Below, piece after piece: positions 1 through 5,083 of a stretch of DNA of 11,574 nt (position 1 is its first letter; each line of letters opens with the position of its first letter). A model generated the notes under the pieces. The model did not search any database. It was not told the origin of the DNA and saw only the letters and a program-made list of their open reading frames with translations. Origin of the DNA: JBKPHS01 sp046729975 (lineage in GTDB: Bacteria; Actinomycetota; Thermoleophilia; Solirubrobacterales; Thermoleophilaceae); NCBI GenBank assembly GCA_046729975.1, contig JBKPHS010000008.1, forward strand, positions 1 through 11,574, given 5' to 3'. Made by a program: the position numbers and the translations under genes.

Positions 1-886
1 CCTGCGCGCCGTCCGGGGAGCCGGTTCCCTGCTGCGCCGGTGCGCCGGTGCTGCCCGTTCCGGCGCTCGCGCCCCCGGCCGGCGCCACCGGTTCGATCGT
101 AGGCTCCGCGAGCCCGCCGGCCGCCGGCCGCTCCGGGAGGCGAACGTCGACGTAGGTCGCCCCGCGCGCCTGCGCGTCGGCGAGAACGCGGGTGGCGGCC
201 GCCCACTTGGCGCCGAGGCGCGTGAGGTCGCCGAACAGGAGCCGCGGCCCGCGCCGCAGGCGCACGACGACGCCAGCCTCGCGGTCCTGGTCCACCCGCA
301 GTACCCGCGCGGCGATAGCGCCGGGCGCGGCGCCGATCACTCGCAGCGACCGCAGCGCACGCTCGTCGGTCAGCCGCCCGCCGGTGGCCGCGCCGCGAGC
401 CTCCAGCACCGGCAGGCGGCCCTCCACCGGCAGCCCGCTCAACACGGTGCCGTCGGCAGCCACCGGGACCCGACCGGACCTGGTCGCGACTAGCGCCGCG
501 GGCCTGTGCTCGACCACGCGGATCGTGAGCCGATGCGGAAAGTCGGCCTGGACCTCGAGCGTGCGGACCACCCGGAAGCCGGCCACCGCCTGCTCGAGCT
601 CTCCGTGGCGCACGTGCAGCGTCGTCATGTCGCGAGCCGCCTCCGTCAGGGCCGCGCGCACGCGCGCTTCGTCGCGGGTGGTGAGGCCGGTGACCTCCAC
701 GCGCTCGACCGCTACGAGGCCGGAGTCCCTGAACCAGCCGATGTACGCGGCGGCGAGCAGCACCACGACCGCCGCGAGCGCAACCAGCCTCCGCCGCAGC
801 CGGGGCGGCACGTGCGCCGCGGCCCGAGGCACCAGCGCCGCCGCCCTCGGCAGCGTGCGCAGCGTGAGCGCGGCGGCGTGCCTCAC
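1..886 (-). CDS. ftsQ: Cell division protein FtsQ/DivIB (3' end outside window)
   Basis: FtsQ is a single-pass membrane scaffold of the divisome that links early and late division proteins. My translation from the GTG at 886 stays open for 295 codons to the window edge. Visible parts are a basic cytoplasmic tail (residues 1-33, many Arg), one membrane segment (about 34-52, VALAAVVVLLAAAYIGWF-like), a POTRA domain (about 57-126, starting VERVEVTGL and ending TIRVVEHRP) and the beta domain (about 138-252) ending YVDVRLPER. A Pro/Gly/Ala/Ser/Thr-rich tail follows from about residue 254 to the edge. The GTG overlaps the murB stop (GTGA), and a GGAGG lies 10 bases upstream. This is the last visible gene of the murC-murB-ftsQ group. 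The family call rests on architecture and neighbours because FtsQ is poorly conserved in sequence. Confidence 0.88.
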   Translation of the reverse strand, partial: MRHAAALTLRTLPRAAALVPRAAAHVPPRLRRRLVALAAVVVLLAAAYIGWFRDSGLVAVERVEVTGLTTRDEARVRAALTEAARDMTTLHVRHGELEQAVAGFRVVRTLEVQADFPHRLTIRVVEHRPAALVATRSGRVPVAADGTVLSGLPVEGRLPVLEARGAATGGRLTDERALRSLRVIGAAPGAIAARVLRVDQDREAGVVVRLRRGPRLLFGDLTRLGAKWAAATRVLADAQARGATYVDVRLPERPAAGGLAEPTIEPVAPAGGASAGTGSTGAPAQQGTGSPDGAQ

Positions 887-1797
887 GACCGGAGCGCCTC
901 CGCGTCGATCCGACCAAGGAACTGGACTTCCGGCTCGAGCTCGACCCGGAAGCGCTCGCGGACGCGGCGCCGTCCCTCTGCCATCAACGCGATCACGTCC
1001 GCCGTCGTTGCGTCACCCCGGTTCTCCACGAAGTTCGCGTGCTTCTCCGAGAAGCGCGCGCCACCGACCTCGAGGCCGCGGCAGCCGGCCGCCTCGAGCA
1101 GCTGGCCGGCGGTGCGCCCCTCGGCGCGTGGATCGTCCGGGTTCTTGAAGGTGGAGCCGAAGGTCTTGATGCCTGACGGCTGCGCCTCGCGCCGCGCGGC
1201 GCGCATCTGCGCCAGCGTCGCCTTCACGCGCGCCGGCTCTTCCGGCTCGAGGCGGAACGAGGCACGAGCCACGATCTCGCGCGGGCCGAGGTTCGAGCGG
1301 CGGTAGGAGAAGCCGAGATCCCGGGGCTCGCGGCGGTCGGGGCCGGCCGGTGTGGCGACCTCCACCCATTCCAGCACGCGCGCGAGGTCGCCTCCGTACG
1401 CGTTGGCGTTCATCTTCACGGCGCCACCGACCGTGCCCGGGATGTTGACGCCGAACTCGAGCCCACGTAGACCGAGCCGGGCGGCCTCGGCCGACGCCTT
1501 GGGCAGCCGTGCGCCCCCGCCGCAGAGCAGGCGGTCCTCGTCGCGCTCGATCAGCGCGAGCTCGTCGTCCAGCTTCAGCACAAGTCCGCGAAAACCCTCA
1601 TCGGCCACCAACAGGTTCGAGCCGGACCCGACCACTCCTACATCGAGGTCCTCGGCGTCCGCCCAGGCGAGCAGCTCCGCGAGTCGCTCGTCCGACCCGG
1701 CGGTGGCGAACCAGTCCGCCGGGCCGCCGGTGCGCACGGTGGTGAGTCGGGCGAGCTCGTAGCCCTGCCGGACGCCCGCCGGCGGAGCCGCGCTCAA
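883..1797 (-). CDS. murB: UDP-N-acetylenolpyruvoylglucosamine reductase MurB
   Basis: MurB is the cytoplasmic FAD enzyme that uses NADPH to reduce UDP-GlcNAc-enolpyruvate to UDP-MurNAc. The 304-residue protein shows RTGG (22-25), the FAD-binding stretch GSGSNLLVADEGFRG (57-71), IPGTVGGAVKMNANAYG (119-135), YRRSNL (165-170), GSTFKNP with the likely proton-donor Ser215, and the C-terminal LEPEVQFLG with the likely catalytic Glu290. Its length fits the short MurB type, which lacks the extra Tyr loop of the E. coli enzyme. The usual PSAGSxFKNP is here SGIKTFGSTFKNP. The start is TTG: it overlaps the murC stop (TTGA) and has GGAGG 7 bases upstream, and no other plausible start precedes RTGG. Translation is probably coupled to murC on one side and ftsQ on the other. 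Confidence 0.96.
   Translation of the reverse strand: MSAAPPAGVRQGYELARLTTVRTGGPADWFATAGSDERLAELLAWADAEDLDVGVVGSGSNLLVADEGFRGLVLKLDDELALIERDEDRLLCGGGARLPKASAEAARLGLRGLEFGVNIPGTVGGAVKMNANAYGGDLARVLEWVEVATPAGPDRREPRDLGFSYRRSNLGPREIVARASFRLEPEEPARVKATLAQMRAARREAQPSGIKTFGSTFKNPDDPRAEGRTAGQLLEAAGCRGLEVGGARFSEKHANFVENRGDATTADVIALMAEGRRRVRERFRVELEPEVQFLGRIDAEALRS
897..901 (-). promoter_or_regulatory. Ribosome binding site of ftsQ
   Basis: GGAGG on the minus strand, 10 bases before the GTG at 886 and inside the 3' end of murB. It supports the GTG that overlaps the murB stop codon as the ftsQ start. Confidence 0.6.
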
Positions 1798-3164
1798 GCG
1801 CTTGCCTCCACGGCGGCGCCCTGCTCGACGAGCCGCGCGGCCATGTGGTCCACGTCACCCGCACCCAGCGTGATCAACACGTCGCCGTCGGAGAGCTCCT
1901 CGCGCAGAAAGGCCTCGGCGTCGTCCATCCGCGGAAGCCAGTAGACCGGCCGGCCGGGTGCCGCGTCCGCGGCTGCGGCGGCAATCAGCCAGCCGCTCAC
2001 GCCCGGCCAGTCCTCGGCCCGCTCCCGAGCCGGATAGACGTCCAGGACGACCACGATGTCCGCCAGCGCGAGCGCTCGCCCGAACTCACGTGCAAGGTGC
2101 CTCGTGCGCGAGTAGAGGTGGGGCTGGAAGCAGGCGATCACTCGGCCGACCGCGCCGAGCGTTCGCGCGGCCTCGAGCGTTGCCCGCACCTCGGTTGGAT
2201 GGTGGGCGTAGTCGTCGAACACCGCCGCGCCCGAGGGGGTGCTGCCGCGCCGCTCGAAGCGGCGGGCGACACCGCTGAAGTCGCGGAGCGCCGCCGCGGC
2301 GTCCTCGACCGCGACACCCGTCTCGCGGCACGCTGCAAGCGCGGCGAGCGCGTTCAGGACGTTGTGCTCGCCCGGAACGGAGAGCTCCACGCCGACGCCG
2401 TCGACCGTGAATCGCGAGCCGAGCGGCACGAGCTCGACGTCAAGCGCCGCGAAGTCCCCATCGCCGAGTCCGAATGTCACGGTTCGGGCGTCCACCCGCG
2501 CCGTCAGGGGCACGTCCGCGCGCTCCCAGAGGAGCCTGATGGGCGCCCGGTCGAGGAACTCCGCCATCGCGCGCTCGAGCTCGAGCAGCGAGCGGTAGGT
2601 CGCGTGATGATCGAGATCCACATTGGTGACGAGCGCGACCTCGGGGTCGAGCTTCAGGAAGGAGCGGTCCGACTCGTCGGCCTCGACGACGATCCACTCC
2701 CCGCTTCCCCATGCGGCGCCCCTCCCGGTCGAGCGCAGCTCGCCGCCGATCACGTACGCGGGGTCGCGACCGGACGCGACGAGCGCGTGGGCAACCATGG
2801 CCGCGACCGTGGTCTTGCCGTGCGTGCCCGTGACGGCCACGCAGCGCTTGAGCGCCGCCACCTCGGCGAGCAGGTCTCCGCGGTGAAGCACTGGGGCGCC
2901 GGCCGAGCGGGCCGCGACGAGCTCAGGATTGTCGTCCGCGATCGCCGTCGAGACGACGACTTCGGCGCCGGGCGGCAGGTTGGCGGCGTCGTGCCCGATC
3001 GCCGGCTCGATGCCGTCCTCTCGCAGCCGCGCGCTGTACGACGACTCCGCCCTGTCCGAGCCGCTGACCTCGGCGCCGAGCGTGCGGGCGACCAGCGCGA
3101 GCCCGCTCATGCCCGCGCCGCCGATCCCGACGAAGTGCAGCCGCCGGCCGTCCCAGGCGCTCAC
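1794..3164 (-). CDS. murC: UDP-N-acetylmuramate--L-alanine ligase MurC
   Basis: MurC is the cytoplasmic ATP-dependent ligase that adds the first stem residue, L-Ala, to UDP-MurNAc. The 456-residue protein has all the family marks: the N-terminal Rossmann motif HFVGIGGAGMSG (10-21), the P-loop GTHGKTT (113-119), EADESD (161-166), NVDLDHHATY (181-190), HNVLNA (267-272), DDYAHHPTE (317-325), FQPHLYSRT (346-354) and DVYPARE (375-381). Length is normal. The start chosen is GTG at 3164, giving MSAWDGRRLHFVGIGG, with the usual short lead before the Rossmann motif. No Shine-Dalgarno sequence precedes it, but a TATCGT hexamer ends 7 bases upstream, so a leaderless transcript is possible. It overlaps murB by 4 bases. 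It is cut off from murG by the sodA/STAS/ATPase block. Confidence 0.97.
   Translation of the reverse strand: MSAWDGRRLHFVGIGGAGMSGLALVARTLGAEVSGSDRAESSYSARLREDGIEPAIGHDAANLPPGAEVVVSTAIADDNPELVAARSAGAPVLHRGDLLAEVAALKRCVAVTGTHGKTTVAAMVAHALVASGRDPAYVIGGELRSTGRGAAWGSGEWIVVEADESDRSFLKLDPEVALVTNVDLDHHATYRSLLELERAMAEFLDRAPIRLLWERADVPLTARVDARTVTFGLGDGDFAALDVELVPLGSRFTVDGVGVELSVPGEHNVLNALAALAACRETGVAVEDAAAALRDFSGVARRFERRGSTPSGAAVFDDYAHHPTEVRATLEAARTLGAVGRVIACFQPHLYSRTRHLAREFGRALALADIVVVLDVYPARERAEDWPGVSGWLIAAAAADAAPGRPVYWLPRMDDAEAFLREELSDGDVLITLGAGDVDHMAARLVEQGAAVEASA
1805..1809 (-). promoter_or_regulatory. Ribosome binding site that fixes the TTG start of murB
   Basis: GGAGG on the minus strand with a 7-base spacer to the TTG at 1797. 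The site lies within the last codons of murC. It is the main reason to accept the rare TTG as the start. Confidence 0.7.
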
Positions 3165-3171
3165 GCGAGCG

Positions 3172-3177
3172 ACGATA
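3172..3177 (-). promoter_or_regulatory. Possible -10 element for leaderless murC
   Basis: TATCGT (TANNNT type) on the minus strand ends 7 bases before the murC GTG, the spacing expected if transcription begins at the start codon. No good -35 hexamer is visible 17-19 bases upstream. The call rests on the hexamer, the spacing and the missing Shine-Dalgarno sequence, so it is weak. Confidence 0.28.
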
Positions 3178-3201
3178 CCGTCAGGATCGGTGGATCCAGG
3201 C

Positions 3202-3360
3202 TCAGATGGCGGGCGGCGGCTCGGGCGTGGGAGGCCGCGGGTCCGGAACTCCGGGACCGCCTGGAGGGCTTGGCGTCGGCGGCGCGGGATCCGGCGCCGG
3301 GGGTCGCGGATCGGGACCGGGCGGCCCCGGCCGAGGTGGGTGCTCGCCGGTCGCGCTCAT
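3202..3360 (-). CDS. Small proline-rich protein of unknown function (52 aa)
   Basis: Not a recognised family. An ATG at 3360 opens a 52-codon frame ending in TGA at 3202-3204, 37 bases upstream of murC and on the same strand. It begins MSATGEHPPRPGPPGPDPRP and continues as PPAPDPAPPTPSPPGGPGV and similar PP/PxP runs. I count 25 prolines in 52 residues (48%), with Gly, Asp, Ala and Arg making up most of the rest; there is no Cys, Lys, Phe, Tyr or Trp. It has no signal peptide or membrane segment and would be a disordered, mostly polyproline chain. AAGG lies only 1 base before the ATG, too close to act as a normal ribosome site; TACCGT lies 6 bases upstream, which would suit a leaderless message. 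It could be a real micro-protein, a translated leader of murC, or a chance frame in GC-rich DNA. Confidence 0.42.
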   Translation of the reverse strand: MSATGEHPPRPGPPGPDPRPPAPDPAPPTPSPPGGPGVPDPRPPTPEPPPAI

Positions 3361-3366
3361 ACCTTG

Positions 3367-3372
3367 ACGGTA
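3367..3372 (-). promoter_or_regulatory. Possible -10 element before the proline-rich ORF
   Basis: TACCGT (TANNNT type) on the minus strand ends 6 bases before the ATG at 3360. It would give a leaderless transcript, as suggested for murC. No -35 is convincing. Weak evidence. Confidence 0.22.
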
Positions 3373-3411
3373 GCGGTTAGGCGGGGCGCCGAACTGGTAG
3401 AAGTGCCTTTA

Positions 3412-3430
3412 GGAGAGATCAGCCCTCTCC
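3412..3430 (+). promoter_or_regulatory. Inverted repeat in the sodA upstream region
   Basis: GGAGAG (3412-3417) and CTCTCC (3425-3430) form a perfect 6-base-pair stem with the loop ATCAGCC. It ends 26 bases before the sodA ATG and 14 bases before its ribosome site. It may be a 5' UTR hairpin or an operator half-site pair. It has no T-run, so a terminator is unlikely. No regulator can be named from the sequence. Confidence 0.35.
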
Positions 3431-3444
3431 GCGCAGGGACTACG

Positions 3445-3451
3445 AAAGGAG
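3445..3451 (+). promoter_or_regulatory. Ribosome binding site of sodA
   Basis: AAAGGAG with a 5-base spacer to the ATG at 3457. It is the strongest Shine-Dalgarno sequence in the middle block. It excludes the longer upstream in-frame extension of this ORF. Confidence 0.75.
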
Positions 3452-3456
3452 ACTCC

Positions 3457-4065
3457 ATGCCGTACGAGGTTCCGCCTCTTCCATATGACTACGACGCGCT
3501 CGAGCCGCACATCGACGAGCAGACGATGCATCTCCACCACGACAAGCACCACCAGGCCTACGTCGACAAGGCGAACGGGGCGCTCGAGGGCACCGAGTGG
3601 GCCGACGCGCCCGTCGAGGACGTGCTGCGCAGCCTGGACCGGCTTCCCGACTCGATTCTTACCGTGGTCCGCAACAACGCCGGCGGACACGCGAACCACA
3701 GCTTCTTCTGGCAGATCATGAGCCCCGACGGAGGCGGCGAGCCGGATGGTGACCTGGCCCAGGCCATCGGCGATGCCTTCGGAGACTTCGACAGCTTCAA
3801 GAAGCAGATGACTGACGCAGGGGTCAACCGCTTCGGGAGCGGCTGGGCATGGCTGGTGCACGACGGGAGCGGTCTCGCGATAACGAGCACGGCGAACCAG
3901 GACTCCCCGATCTCGGATGGTCAGACGCCGCTGCTCGGCGTGGACGTGTGGGAGCACTCCTACTACCTGAAGTACCAGAACCGGCGTCCGGAGTACCTCG
4001 AGGCGTGGTGGAACGTCGTCAACTGGGACGAGGTGGCGCGCCGCTACGGAGACGCCGGCGGGTAA
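3457..4065 (+). CDS. sodA: Superoxide dismutase, Fe/Mn family, manganese type
   Basis: This enzyme converts superoxide to hydrogen peroxide and oxygen, and it is cytoplasmic because no signal peptide is seen. The 202-residue protein has the typical N-terminal hairpin domain (YEVPPLPYDYDALEPHID, then TMHLHHDKHHQAYV) and a C-terminal alpha/beta domain. The metal ligands by alignment to E. coli SodA are His27, His81 (GGHANHSFFW), Asp163 and His167 (DVWEHSYYLKYQN). Gly77 and Gln148 (in ANQDSP) are the residues usually found in the manganese branch, so Mn is the likely metal, although cambialistic use cannot be excluded. The ATG at 3457 has a strong AAAGGAG 5 bases upstream. The gene is on the opposite strand to the wall genes on both sides, so it has its own promoter, although no clear -35/-10 pair could be read. 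The STAS gene follows after 67 bases. Confidence 0.97.
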   Translation: MPYEVPPLPYDYDALEPHIDEQTMHLHHDKHHQAYVDKANGALEGTEWADAPVEDVLRSLDRLPDSILTVVRNNAGGHANHSFFWQIMSPDGGGEPDGDLAQAIGDAFGDFDSFKKQMTDAGVNRFGSGWAWLVHDGSGLAITSTANQDSPISDGQTPLLGVDVWEHSYYLKYQNRRPEYLEAWWNVVNWDEVARRYGDAGG

Positions 4066-4074
4066 GCCCCCGAC

Positions 4075-4094
4075 AAGGGTACGGACTGGCCCTT
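4075..4094 (+). terminator. Weak hairpin after sodA
   Basis: AAGGG (4075-4079) and CCCTT (4090-4094) can pair around a 10-base loop, starting 9 bases after the sodA stop. No T-run follows. It may slow or partly terminate sodA transcription before the STAS gene, but the stem is short. Confidence 0.2.
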
Positions 4095-4132
4095 CGCGGC
4101 TTGATTGACTATCGTGCGCGACGGATTCGCGC

Positions 4133-4474
4133 ATGAAGATCTTTGGGATGGAAACCGACGGGTCTGGCGGTGTCGTGCGCGTCGCGCTCAACGGCGAGTT
4201 CGACATCTCCTGCGCGCGCCGGGTCGAGGAGGAGCTGCGACGGGTCGAGGACGGCAAGCCGCAGACGCTGGTGCTCGACCTGCGCGGCCTGAGCTTCATG
4301 GACTCGACAGGGCTGAGGGTGATTCTCTCGGCAGACGCGCGGGCTCAGAAGGACGGCCGCCGAATGGCGATCATCCAGGGCCCGGAGGCCGTGCAGCGCG
4401 TGTTCCAGATCACGCGCCTCGACGAGCGACTCGACATCGTCGATGATCCATCGGCCGTCCTGCCGGCGCGCTGA
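4133..4474 (+). CDS. STAS-domain anti-sigma factor antagonist (RsbV/SpoIIAA-like)
   Basis: Proteins of this family bind an anti-sigma ATPase when unphosphorylated and so free its sigma factor; phosphorylation of one serine switches them off. The 113-residue protein is a single STAS domain: beta strands near residues 14-20 and 45-50, LNGEFDISCARRVEEEL (19-35), and the hallmark LDLRGLSFMDSTGLRVIL (48-65), where Ser58 in MDSTGL is the predicted phosphorylation site. The call to the antagonist class rests on this motif and on the short stand-alone domain. The ATG at 4133 has only a weak GGA upstream. Its stop lies 29 bases from the stop of a convergent anti-sigma-type ATPase, which is the obvious candidate partner. 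The two genes cannot share an operon, unlike usual rsbV-rsbW pairs. The target sigma factor is not in the window. Confidence 0.93.
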   Translation: MKIFGMETDGSGGVVRVALNGEFDISCARRVEEELRRVEDGKPQTLVLDLRGLSFMDSTGLRVILSADARAQKDGRRMAIIQGPEAVQRVFQITRLDERLDIVDDPSAVLPAR

Positions 4475-4494
4475 GCGTCGCGGGCGAGAGCTGA

Positions 4495-4509
4495 GGCTGA
4501 GGCTCAGCC
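4495..4509. terminator. Possible bidirectional hairpin between convergent STAS and ATPase genes
   Basis: GGCTGA (4495-4500), loop GGC, TCAGCC (4504-4509): a perfect 6-base-pair stem between two convergent genes, overlapping the stop codon of the minus-strand ATPase. An extra GCTGAG copy just before it allows an alternative fold. There is no T-run in either direction, so it is at best a weak terminator. Confidence 0.3.
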
Positions 4510-5004
4510 GGCCAGCGCGGCGCTGCGCTGGAGACTCGCGTTCCGGTCGATCTCGAGCCAGACGCAGGTAGCTGCGCCCTGGCGGCCCGCGCCCCAGCGG
4601 TCCGCGATCGTGTCGACCAGGAAGAGACCCCATCCGCCGTCGACACCGAGCTGGGGCTCGGCGTAGCGGTCGGCGTCGAACCCGGGCCCCCCGTCCAGGA
4701 CCTCGACCAGCACCGAGGCGGTCGAGACCCGGACCCGGATCGTGATCTCCCCCGCGGGGCCTACTCCGGCGTGGCGGATGCTGTTGGTCACGAGCTCGGT
4801 GACGAGTAGCCGCAGGTCGTCGAGCAGCGGCTCCCTCAGCTGACCCTCGAGCCCGTCGAGCGACCTCCTGGCCGCCGCTGAGGCCTCAGGGCCGCCGGCG
4901 ATCCGCAGAGCCAGCTCGGCGGTGCGGTTGGACGTACCGCCCTCGCGTTGAGGCCGGGCGATGGAGGCTCCCTGCGGCCTCCCGGTTGCGGATCGAAGCG
5001 ACAT
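4504..5004 (-). CDS. Anti-sigma-factor-like serine kinase, HATPase_c (RsbW/SpoIIAB-like)
   Basis: Members of this GHKL family bind a sigma factor and phosphorylate an anti-anti-sigma STAS protein. The 166-residue protein has a Ser/Arg/Gly-rich lead (1-28) and one HATPase domain. The N box is LLVTELVTNSIRHAG (67-81, with Glu70 and Asn74), the G1 box LDGGPGFD (103-110), and the G2 box GGWGLFLVDTIADRWG (123-138). The frame stays open far upstream, but that part is antisense-like sequence over murG. I chose the ATG at 5004 because it is the last ATG/GTG/TTG before the domain; no ribosome site precedes it. It lies 79 bases after the murG stop on the same strand, so it may be read from the murG transcript. 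The convergent STAS gene is its likely partner. A regulator other than an anti-sigma factor remains possible, since many actinobacterial HATPases of this type are uncharacterised. Confidence 0.88.
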   Translation of the reverse strand: MSLRSATGRPQGASIARPQREGGTSNRTAELALRIAGGPEASAAARRSLDGLEGQLREPLLDDLRLLVTELVTNSIRHAGVGPAGEITIRVRVSTASVLVEVLDGGPGFDADRYAEPQLGVDGGWGLFLVDTIADRWGAGRQGAATCVWLEIDRNASLQRSAALAG

Positions 5005-5017
5005 GATCGGGCGGTCG

Positions 5018-5054
5018 GGCTTGCTCCCTGCTCCTGGCTTGTTCCCGGTTCCCA
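5018..5054. repeat. Short direct and near-heptameric repeats between murG and the ATPase gene
   Basis: GGCTTGCTCCC (5018-5028) recurs as GGCTTGTTCCC (5036-5046), with one mismatch and 18-base spacing. Inside this lie two tandem heptamer pairs: TTGCTCC CTGCTCC (5021-5034) and GTTCCCG GTTCCCA (5041-5054). The array fills roughly half of the 79-base gap, directly upstream of the ATPase start. Its 7-base period echoes the array between murD and ftsW, although the unit differs. Confidence 0.5.
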
Positions 5055-5083
5055 CCCAAATGAGTCGGGCGGATCGGAAAAAT

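Noticed and set aside
1845..3380. Plus-strand ORF of 511 codons over murC
   Set aside because: It is antisense to a complete, motif-rich murC. Its translation is Arg/Ala/Glu-rich without any family motif, as expected from the complement of high-GC codons.
3364..3392. TTGACG as a -35 for sodA
   Set aside because: No -10-like hexamer lies at 16-19 bases; the next TA-rich stretch is too far away.
2929..3456. N-terminal extension of sodA from ATG 2929
   Set aside because: It runs antisense through murC and the proline-rich ORF. The ATG at 3457 has an excellent ribosome site and the canonical SOD N-terminus.
5077..5083. T-run after the murG stop as an intrinsic terminator
   Set aside because: ATTTTT on the minus strand is not preceded by a credible GC-rich hairpin.
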